Both the position numbers and the translations under genes were made by a program. Shown in pieces: positions 41,901 to 53,900 of a stretch of 64,000 bases of DNA. This DNA is from Vanilla planifolia (Eukaryota > Streptophyta > Magnoliopsida > Asparagales > Orchidaceae): assembly GCA_023846275.1 (NCBI GenBank), contig CM043872.1:29192670-29256669 (forward strand). Direction: 5' to 3'. Every line of letters begins with the position of its first letter. Position 1 is the first letter of the stretch. The notes under the pieces are model-generated. The model was given only the letters and a program-made list of their open reading frames with translations, did no database searches and had not been told where the DNA came from.

Positions 41901-44900
41901 GAACAAATGTTGGTCAACTATATAAAAACAATTGCAACAAGCCCCAAATTTGATCCCCCATCCTTCTTGTCTTTGAATAGAAAAAAGGCCATGACTATAA
42001 GTTCTTTAATGATGAATGTATTTTATTGCAGCAATACATTCATAAATCCATTTTTGAGAGTTAATGGATACTAAAGACACCAAAGAGCATATCAAAAAAA
42101 GATTGAAAATGACAAGTAAGACTATTGGGTGATGTCCCAAAAAAGAAGAACCATCAAATAAGAAATAACTCATGACAAGTTTTTAATTGGAAACGTCAGA
42201 ATGAAAAATTCTACATCAAAAAGGGGGAAATATTCAAAACTATATATGAAAAATAATGGTCTTAATATGTCGAGACGTCTTTTAGAACAAAACCTAATTT
42301 TGATGTTATAAAGCAGTCAAATAAGATAATACCTCAATATAGTAAGACTAGAATTATGACATTAAAGTATGAAGATTGTACCTTTTATAGTACGATGTGA
42401 TTCAAGGAAGAATCGAGTGAAATTTAGTGCGCTAATGACACCAAGGGCCGAAGAAGGCAAGGAGTGGTCGTTAGGTGAGAGTTTTAAGAAAAGAAATCAC
42501 AGGACAAAAAGTAGTTCCCAATAAGGATTTTACATGGAGTATAGGGATAATAATCACATCAAAAGAAAGAAAAAGATTATAAGATATATGTATAAGATGG
42601 TCTTAACATTTTGAAATGCCTTTAAGACAACCAATTTTGGTTGATATAAGACACAAAAAAAAACCTCAACATAATAAGGCCAAGGTCATGACATGCATGA
42701 TGATAACAAATCCAAGTAATAGCATTCTAAATGACATTGGCATCCCCAAGTACAATGATAAATAAAAAAAAAGGTTTAATATATTTGGAGATACTTAGCA
42801 AAATATAAGTTTCAAAATTATAGACATAACATTATATTATTTTTATATACATATTTTGATGCCAAAAATGCAACGATTTGTGAAGGCCATCAATGTGAAC
42901 ATGCACAACAATAAAGTCAAAGCAATCAAAGGATAATGATATAATAAATGGCATGGTTAATGGAATTTGGAAGGGTAATAAACAATTTTTTTAAACCAAT
43001 TTGTCACATATCATCTCTTCTTACTCACCATCTGAGAAGCTTTATCAAAATCTACCCTAATGATAATAGGTAAAAGATTCCAAATACCCTTAGTAATAAT
43101 AAGTAGAAGATTCCAAGCACCTCAATGGGGACAAAACAATGATTTTTTTTTATGGTGAACACTATCATGCTATCCAAATTATTATATCTCTAAAACCTAA
43201 TTGTTTGTGGTCAAAAAGGGCCAAGAATAGTTAACAGAGTACTTGCTATTGCCTACACAATAATCATCATCAAGGTATCATTAGATCTAAAAGAAGTAAA
43301 TACTTTGTATAACTATAGTCATCAATAAATTTGCAAACACCAAAATAATAGCAATTGAGAGCAAGCATCATGACCAAAGAATCACTTCCACTTGGATATT
43401 ACATTTGGTGACCACAATGATGGTCATCCAACAAAGGAGGAGGCTACAAGCCTTAATGAGGTTGCAAAACTATGTAAAGAGGAAGGACAAAAGACCTATT
43501 TTCTAAGAAGAATAGGCAAAGAGAAAGAGAGAGAGAGAGAAAGAGGCATCAAGATAAGAAGAGGTGTTCTATGGGCCATTTTGGGGTGCATTTGGAGACA
43601 TACACACAAGAAGGATTTTGTAGATTATTTGGCACATATTAGTAATGTGAATGACCGAGTTAATAGAGTGAAATTTGGGTCAACAATATCTACAGCTAAA
43701 AGATGCAATTATGTCACACTAGTACATTAGCTTCAAATATTATGACACAATCTAATTCTTTGACATTTTAATAGTGATAATAGAAATGTAGATCACATAG
43801 ATGGTGAATTTTTTACCAACCATCATGATATTAAGCGTAAAGGAACTTCAATAGAATTTATAATTGAAAAAACATCTAACTCAAAAAAAAAACAATTCTT
43901 TGCCATTCTGAGTGGTCCTATATGTTCAATAGAATTCTATGGCAAGCTAAATTACTTTATGCATTAATTCAATTAAAATAACAACATAACCACAATTGAT
44001 GCCTTGTTTGATTCAATTTGATATTCTCTTTCAATGTTAATACCATTGATAAGTTTTGAAGCTGTCTTTGTTTAATTTATTTGAACATGTAACAAATATA
44101 AGAGATACATGACATGCTATAATAATGCAACTAAATTTTATCCATGTACCATAATTTGACATCCTCTGTAGTGATCATTGCTGCTCATGCTTCCATCCCC
44201 CCAATTTCTCTTCGTGCTAAGCCAAGCCTTGTGACCTAGTATGCCTTGTTGACACAATGGCCTGATAGGTGTTGGAATAGTTCTCCAAAATGATTGAAGA
44301 AAGCTTCTCAAGGTTACACTCACTTAATTGAGATGGTTGTGAGGAGGGTCACCTAGGAGGTCATGCTCCTTACTACATAGAATATGGGCTCAATTGATGA
44401 GGTATGCCTCGAGGGAGATTCGTCTTTAAAAACCTCTATGACCCATGATGTAGTTCGGGATAAGTGGGATGAAAACTCATAAGTATTGCCTAATCTTTAA
44501 GACTCGTTTCTTATTTTTCAAATCAACATGTGCATAGATTTGCCAATAAGGTTGCAAATTTAGTTGATAAAGCCACGATTTGATTTTCCTTAAGAGAAGG
44601 GAATGCCTTTCTGGATGGTTTTTGAATATTCCTCACTAAGAGTATCAACTTTAGTAATTAACGCATTATACCTTTTGACATATGACACATAGGACATGAA
44701 CAAACTTAAAAAAAGGGACAGATTTTTAATCACTTCTATATGCTAAAGTTATAGAATATAAGTAATATCCCTTATTTAGAAAAGGAGGATTAGCTGAACA
44801 AAACAAAGCTAATTTACTCCCTCTCATATCATTCATGATTTGGAAAGGAAAATTAAGGATTGCTAAGTTTTTTAAGACCTAATATTAAGGTGATTCAAGG

Positions 44901-47900
44901 AGTCAACAAGAGAGTGATTGAGAGGGGTTATCATAAAGAGCAAAGAGGAATCTTACATGACCAATGTGAGAAATGTCTATTGTAATATTAATCCCTAGCC
45001 ATTGAGCTTTATTTAATGATAACAAAACCACTAATGAAATTGATAAAAATATAAGTTTTATTTGGTGATTTTGGAACTTGTATGCATAAACTTGTTTGGA
45101 TCTACACATTTCATGAGCTTATGAGATAAGAAATATGGATTAATTATAATAGATGATTATTCTAGATATATATAAATCATTTTCTTAAGAAAAATAAATA
45201 AATCATGTAACCAATTTCAAATATTGATGATCCAATTACAAAATAAATTAGATCATAATTTAATAACCATTAGAAGTGATAATAAAGAAGAATTTAGAAA
45301 TAAGAAGTTTATTAAGTCTTATAAAAATAATGAAATTTCGTACACATTTTCTGGACCTAAAACTTCATAACAAAATGGTGTAGTAGAAAAGAAAAATATA
45401 ATCTTATTAAATATAATTAAAAGTATATTGAATAAGTATAGTACACCTAAATTCTTTTTGACAGAAACTAAACTTACAATTTGCTATGTTTCAAATAGGA
45501 TATTTTCCAGGCTCATATTGAACAAATCATCATATGAACTAGTATTGATAAAAAACTAAAGATTGCTCATTTACATATATTTGATTGTAAATATTACATT
45601 TTAAATAATGAGAAAAGAGATTTAGAAAAATTTGATCCAAAATTAGATAAAAGAATTTTTTTAAGATACTCATCTAATGATAGAACTTATAGAGTTAACA
45701 ATAAAACCACTAATCAAGTAGAATAATTCATACATGTAAATTTTGATGAATCAATATCAACAAAACAAAATAATGTAAACATAAATGATAAACAAATAGG
45801 ATTTGAAAAATTAAATTTAAAAAACTTAAGTGAGATAAATAAAAAAAATAACTAAAAAAATGAAATTCTTAAAACTTTAACATTTAATAAATATCATCTT
45901 AAAGATCATATAGTATGTGAAAACATGAATGGTTTTAGAATTAGATCTTTTCATAATTAATCCACTTTTGTAGGAAATTTCGAACCAATTTAAGTAGATG
46001 TCTTAAATAATAAATTTTTGATAATCGCTATGAATGAAGAATTAAATCTATTTGAAAATAATTGTGTAGGAGTTAACTCTTAGACCATTGAATAAAAGTA
46101 TAATTAAAACAAAATGAGTCTTTAAAAACAAACTAGGTAAAAATAAAAATATAATTAAGAATAAAATAAGATTAATTACAAAAGGTTATAATCAGATTAA
46201 AAACAAATGTTGAAGAAACCTTTGTACCTATAATAAGACTTGAGACAATAAGAATTTTATTAGTTTATGTTTGATACAAAAACTTCAAACTATATCAAAT
46301 AAATGTTAAATGTGCTTTCTTAAATGGTTATATAAATAAACAAAATTTATGCAAAACAACTCCTAGGATTTGAAATATATGATAAGTTAAATCACATATA
46401 TAAATTAAATAAAACTTTATATAAACTTAAACAAGCTCCTAAAACATGGTATGATAGACTATATAATTTTCTAATTTCAAATGATTTCATAATAAAAAAA
46501 TAAATAACACATTATTTAATAAAAATAAAAATAAAAGATCACCTTATATGTTAAATATATATAGATGACATAATATTTGGAACTAATAATTAAGAATTAT
46601 GTAATGATTTTTCAAATTTAACAAAAAATGAATTGAAAATGAACTTAATGAGAGAGTTAACATTCTTTTTAGGTATTTAAGTTAAATAAACTAAAAATAA
46701 ATATTCATATCACAAACTAAATATACTTCAAAATTATTACAAAAATACGACTACACGAATGTTAAATTTAGAAACATGCTTATGAACACTAACACATTTA
46801 AATAAAGATGAAAAAAGAAAATCAATAAATACTAAAATACATAGAGGTCTAATTTGTTCATTATTATACCTTACAGCAAATAGACATAATATACTTTATA
46901 GTATTTGTATTTGATTTCGAGTTTATCATAAAGAATCTCATTTAACAGTTATAAAACATATATTTAGATATATAACTGAAATAAATAAATTAAGATTTTG
47001 GTATCCAAAAGAAGATCTAAATTTTCAATTAAAAACATTCTCAAATATAGATTTTATTAGAAGAAGAACTAATAGAAAAAGCACAAGTAATAAATACCAA
47101 TTTCTAAAAAATTCCCTAATTTCATATAGTAATAAAAAATAAAATTGGATTACATTATCTATTACGAAATCAAAATATATAGCTACAAATAGTTGTATAG
47201 CACAAGTTTTATGGATCAAAACATAACTAGAAGATTATAATGTTACATTAAGATAGATTCTCATTTATTATAATAATTCAAGTACAATAAATTTAAGTAA
47301 AAATACAACTAATCATTCTAGAATCAAACATATAGATATTAAATATCAATTTATAAGAGAATACGTTAAACTTAATCATGTTTCACTAAAATATGTGCCT
47401 ATTAATAATCAATTAGCCAATATTTTTACAAAACTCTTAGGTTATGAATAATTTACAAAACTTAAACTGAGTTTAGAAGCACTAAATAATTTTGAATGAT
47501 AAGAAAAAAGGAGAAAGAATAAAAATTAAAATAAATCAAATGATAGAAACATAAATTAAAGAAAAGTCCTAATCTAATTATGACATCATGTAAAGGGAGT
47601 TTACATTTAATTATTTTACATAGCTTATATTTTTATCAATTTTATTGGAGGTTTTGTTATATTCAAAATGAGAAGATTATTATGATATTAACTCTTAGCT
47701 ATTATGCTTTATTTGATGATAACAAATTCTAAGTATTTTTAATTAATTTAATTTAATAAATTTTTAGATTTTAAATAGCTAAAGCTCATATTCATGATAA
47801 AATTTAAAGAAGAAAATGAGCAAAAGTGAAATCCCATGAAAATCATCCTAGTTGAAATAGCAAACTACTAAGATATTTTTTAAAATTATTTTTAAGTATT

Positions 47901-50900
47901 TTTTTAATTTTATTTTTAAAATGTTAAACTTGAATAAAATTATTCCTTCAAGCCATATAAAAAGATTAATTAAATTTCATATCTAATTATCTTTGAACAT
48001 CTTTGATTGAATATCTCAAATTTGTAATTTTTAATTATTCAATAATAATTTAAATAAAAATAATTAAAAAAACCTAATTCTAAGTCACCTAAATCTATTC
48101 CTAATTATCACTCACTATTTGCTACAGTAATCGGGTCAGAGTATGACTCCCAAACCCATTCAGAATTATTTACATATTCCCGAATCTATATTTAATATTA
48201 TCTTACTAGCAAGCGTAAGTGATTAAATCCTGGACAAACTAGGGTACAACCAACCCCAAAATCAGGCTACCTCTAAACCACACCAGAATGCTTATACGGA
48301 GAAAATAACCTTACAAACACACAATGTGGGACTAAAATAACAGCTTTTCTGCACGGTGAACTCCCAAATTGTGGGAGTGATGTCAGCCTTCGGATCGCAC
48401 ATTTTATGATCGAACGATAGCCGCCTTATTTGATTTTTTAAAAGCACTAATTATATTAGCCATCCGATCGCGCAATTTTGTAATCTCAAAGTTCGAATTT
48501 CATTCACTTAAAAAGTTAAATAATAACCCCACATCGCGAATCAAATCTAACAAATTAGAGCAATTTCATATTTCTAAAAGATACAAATTAAATTGAATCC
48601 TTCTGGTTGCACAGTTTTCGCGATCGAGCAGTCTTGGTTCTGTCCGATCCTACGACTCCAACACAATGGCTCTTTCAGTCGTTATTTCGAGTTGTTGGAG
48701 ATTCTTAATCTAAATATTAATTTTCTAATTAAAAATTATGAAAGATAAGGAACTATATATGCTAAATTGAGTGTTTGATAAATGCTTTTACTTGTTAGAC
48801 AATATTCATATATAGGATAATTTTTTAACGAAATTAGTTGATGAAAAATTTTACAAAATTGCAAAAAAAAAATTTCAAGTCATGAGCTCGAAACAATTCG
48901 TTGCCTATGCTAATCGTCGCCTCCTTACACTGTGCCTTTCTTCAACAAACTTTAAATTCCTTGTTCTTCTTTCAATCAATTAAACTCTCATTTTCTCATT
49001 TTTTAGCTGATTAAATTAAAATAACTATGCTTTATTAAGTATTTTGTCAAGCATAGAAATTTGTTTGTATGAATTTTCATCATAGTTTCCTTTCTTTTTT
49101 TTGTTAATTTTATTTTGTTGCATTGTCATTGTAGCCTATTTTTATTTTCTTATCATGAAGGTTTAGCATACCCATCTTTTGACAAAAGGCTTATAAATTT
49201 GTTTTCGTGCCTGATTTTTATCGGGGGTAGACATAGGGTTGATTTTAAACTGAACCACCAAAAAATCATTCGTGTACACGTTTAAATTTTTATACCTTAT
49301 TTTCTAACGATTTCTCAAATCTTTATTATTAAATAAAAATTAAAGTATTTTCAAAAATTTAAATTTTTTTAATTCTAGAAATTCACCCCCCTTTTGTTGA
49401 ACCATATTTTAATGTCTACCTGTGGGATCTAAGCAATAGAGATGAGATCCAAACAAAAGCATTGATAATAAAAGGGGAGGGCATGAGATACTCGTAACCT
49501 AGTCTCCCAACGACTTATGAGACGAGAGTACAAAAAGAGGAAGGTAGGCAAGGTAATTGAATGCTACTAGTGAGGTTTTAGGCATATAACAAAGTCTCCT
49601 TGGACAACTAAGGCAAAATTATGTTTCTTATAAGATCAACAAGTCACAATTGTGGGTACCACTATCAACTCCTTGAAGGCCACAAGGTTTAGCCAAGCAA
49701 TCCTTGCAAAACAATTGCCAGCATCCTTGAAAGTTGCACTTAAATCTTCATAAGCTTATTACCTTCTACTCTTATAGATCCAAGAATTCCTTGTTTGCCA
49801 ACTACAGTTCGTTATTTGGCAACATCCAATGGCAACATTAAGAGTTGAAGGAGATCGTGAATTGAAGCATCAAACTTCATAGAAGATTTTGTTATTGCAA
49901 AGTAATATGAAATCTATGCTTAGAGGTTAGATTATTTTTTTAATGATGATTTATTAGTTGACAAAGGCATAGTTAGGAGAATGTAGAATGTATTACCTTG
50001 AGAATCTATGAGATTAGTTGTGAATTGTTGTAGAAATATCTTAATGTTACCTCTTGTGATAACATTACACATATTAAAGTGATTAGCCTGGAATTTAATT
50101 CAAGAAGATTATATGACAAAATAATAGATTTTATGATTATAAGATTCTCAAAGCATGCTCAAATTTAAATAGTTTTAAGTGTTAATGCTAGATGTTATCA
50201 TTGATACCGCAAAGAATAATTTAAACGATTGAGTTTTATATATACATATTGATTTAAGAAATTTTATGTAAGAATGGTGTACTTGAACCTTATGATAAAT
50301 ATCAGATTGGTGAAGTATCATCAATTGTTCAATAAACTAAAGATAACTTCATTCATATTTAAGCTATTACAAGTTATTAGCATTTGTATGTAAGAATGGT
50401 ATACTTGAACCTTATGATGAATATCAGATTGGTGAAGTATCATCAATTGCTCAATAAACTAAAGATAATTTCATTCATATTTAAGCTATTATAGATTATT
50501 AGCATTTACATGAATCATTGGATTTATTGTTCATTAAGTGAATGATTTCTTGGAATAGAATTATAATTAAGCATTATCTTAACCTTTATGGATGATGAAA
50601 CAAGAAATTATTTGCTTTTAGATGACCTTGATCTTATATTGCTAACATAAGAGTTAAATGTAATGAAAGTTGATGTGTATTGTGGATTATTTATATAAAT
50701 ATTTGAATATCATATGATTCTGATTATAAGTGATTTGTGGATTTTAGTTGATTTAAATCAAATGATAGGATAAGTGATAAATCACAAATTTAGTGCTTAT
50801 TTGATTATGCTAAGTGAGTTAATGTATGACAAGAATGATTAATTCTACTTAAGGAATTTTGAAGACTCAAAATTTGTTAAACATTTAATTTTCATTATGC

Positions 50901-53900
50901 AATATGCATATTTAGATCTAATGGCATTGACAGTCCACTAAGTTGGTCATGATAATTTTTTAAGGAGATAATGAATTCATGATATCTATATAGAGATTAA
51001 CTATTAAGGATTTGCTAAAGATCTTATGATATTTATAGCTTTAAGGATTAATATATTATGGCTACTATCCAACTTAACTGAGGATTTCATTAGTGATAAT
51101 ACCAATTCTAACAACTTACGAATTTACTAGGAAGCATGCATTAAAGAAAGTAAATACAATCAGCAATTTCAATTAAGATTTTGGACAATGTGCTTCCTAT
51201 TTTGAAAGAATATGTATTTGTATATTGACTAGAGTCGATCACAAAAACTTGAGATTTTGCTTTAGGAGTATCAATATGCTATCGATCTTGGAGGATTAAA
51301 AAATATATGACAAAGTTCATCAATTTAGATAAGGGACATACTATTTATGACAAACAATAATACTTTTATATGCTATGCAAATAAGACAATCCAATTCAAT
51401 GACTAATTTATTCTATCAATGTGTTTATCTTCTTTTAGCATGCTTAGTTATGCCAATTTATATTTTTTCTTTTTTATAACTACTTATTATGATAAAAGTA
51501 ATAATTTTTTTTGTTAACATTACAAGAATAACCATATACATAATTATATATAAAGAATGATAAATCAATTTAATTTTTATAACTATTTATTATGACATAA
51601 ATAATGTTTTTTGTTGTTAACATTATAAGAATAACCATATACATAATCATATATATGAAGAATCATAAATCAATCAAATTGTCCATATTTTGTCCATAAA
51701 AATATGATAATAATGATTAATAATGCACAATTTAAATTGTGTATAAGTGAGCCTAGTTAAGAAAGATATGCTAAATGAGATATGTTAACTTAAAACGTCA
51801 TTATAAGAAAGTCAATGAGTGATCATGTGATATAACTTAATACAATGTTTTACTTGGTTGGGAATGATGGGTACCATAATAGGGATGACGAGTCCATTCT
51901 ATCAAGGGATCAACGACCCATTTTGCTCAGGGACCATTGGGCCATTCAGTTCAATGATCCCTGACCCCATTCTAATCAAGTATTACAAGCCCATTTAACT
52001 CAAGGATCAATGGCCCATTCTATTCAGGGGTTGCTTACTCATTGTGTTCTGGTCATTGACCTATCATGTGTGAAACCCATTATATTGACTTTGTGTGATG
52101 ACCGTCTCACCATGAACTTATTCAATTATTGGCCACAACAAGTGATAAAGGATCAAATGATAAATGAACAAATATTAAGCAAATAAATATTTAGTGAATC
52201 AATATTAACCGAGCAAATGCTAAATGGACAAGCACCAAGTGACTATGTGTTAAGTTAATAAGTACTAAATGAATAATTACTAAGTGATCATGATAAGTGA
52301 ATTTGACAATGTGAAATTGTTTCAATTTTATTATTATGTGTTCAATGACAAAAATTTGGTTCATTATGATATTTTGTAATTCATATGCATTAGTTTTATT
52401 CATTATTATTCACTTTGATACCTATTTGCTCAATTTCTTATATTATAATTCTATGTGATCCTATGAATCTTAGTTTGAGCATACACATTTCAGTTTGATT
52501 TGATTCGATTTAGTTGATAAAAAAAGCAATAATTTCAATACAAGTTAGTTTGATTCTACATAGTAATAATCTTTTCATCAAAATCTTAATAAATTTGCAT
52601 TATACGTTAATTGTTTTCATAATTGTGATGTAAATAGTATGCTCTCTTGTTGATGTCAATGATGCTTAGTTTTCTATTGAATTGAGAAACTCATATACCC
52701 CTAGATTTTAGTTTCAATTCATATTCTAAAAATTGTTTTGAAGTGGTTCAATGGAAAAGTGGAGTTGGTTCACCAACGTTTTCCTAAGCTTGAAGTATGT
52801 GAATGTTTATTTATTGGAAATAATATATGCTTTAAAAATCATAGTGGTTAAAAGTTATTTATTGTTTTCCTATGAGTGATGATATTGTGATGTATCTGAA
52901 AATTAGATACATCAGTAGTTAATGGTTCATGGATTTATTATTTGAGATTGTTCTTCACTCTGATTCAATGGAGTTTTTGTTATCTGATGATCTTGGATAT
53001 TGCAATCATATAGAGAGGTGTTTAAATGGTTTGGTTCACAATTTGAATTTTGTATTATTATAAATTATATAGTGGTGAATTAGAGCATCTATTGTTATTG
53101 TTGTTTAAGATGAATATTATTATTATATAAGTATTTGGATGATTTTATGTATCAAAAATGTCACCATACATACGGGATATGTTGTCAAAATTTATGTCGA
53201 CTTTTGGAAATTAACAATCATTTTGGTTGAATCTATCGTTTATGATCCATTATTTACTACTAAAAATAAATTCAAGTGACAAAATGATCTCAAAAAGGTA
53301 TGAAGGTAAGAAGTGTATCTTGAGATCAGTATTTGTTACTTACTCAATGATGATTGTACCTTTTGTTTTTATAAGCTCTTCTTTGATTCTTGTTATATGA
53401 TTATTCAAATTATATATATCCATGCATAGTGTTCACTTATAATAATTATTTTCCATTTAATTTTCTCAATTGTTATTAGTAAGCATGTTGTGGTGGTATA
53501 GGTTAATTTATTTTGTTTGTAATTTAGTTTATCTTGCTAGTATCATTCTAATTTTATTATTGCATAATTCTAATAGATTGCATTTAGATAACTTGCATAC
53601 TTGCATATTATTTGATTAAATATGCTTGCCATATTAATTAGTGCAAAATTTAGGTTATCATGTAACTAGCATTGTCTTTATTTATTTGTTATATTCATCA
53701 AATTAGTTTTATGCACACAGAATGCTTTAGATACCCTCATTAATATTGTAAAAATTCTGGTTAATATTTAATTTGTAGTTGAATATCTATTTTTTAATTA
53801 TATTCTCTTTGTTGTTCATGCTTTATATTTCAAATTTATTTTTCATACACAATAAATATAGTCGTATACTAATTAGTCAATTGCATTCAATTTGATGATG

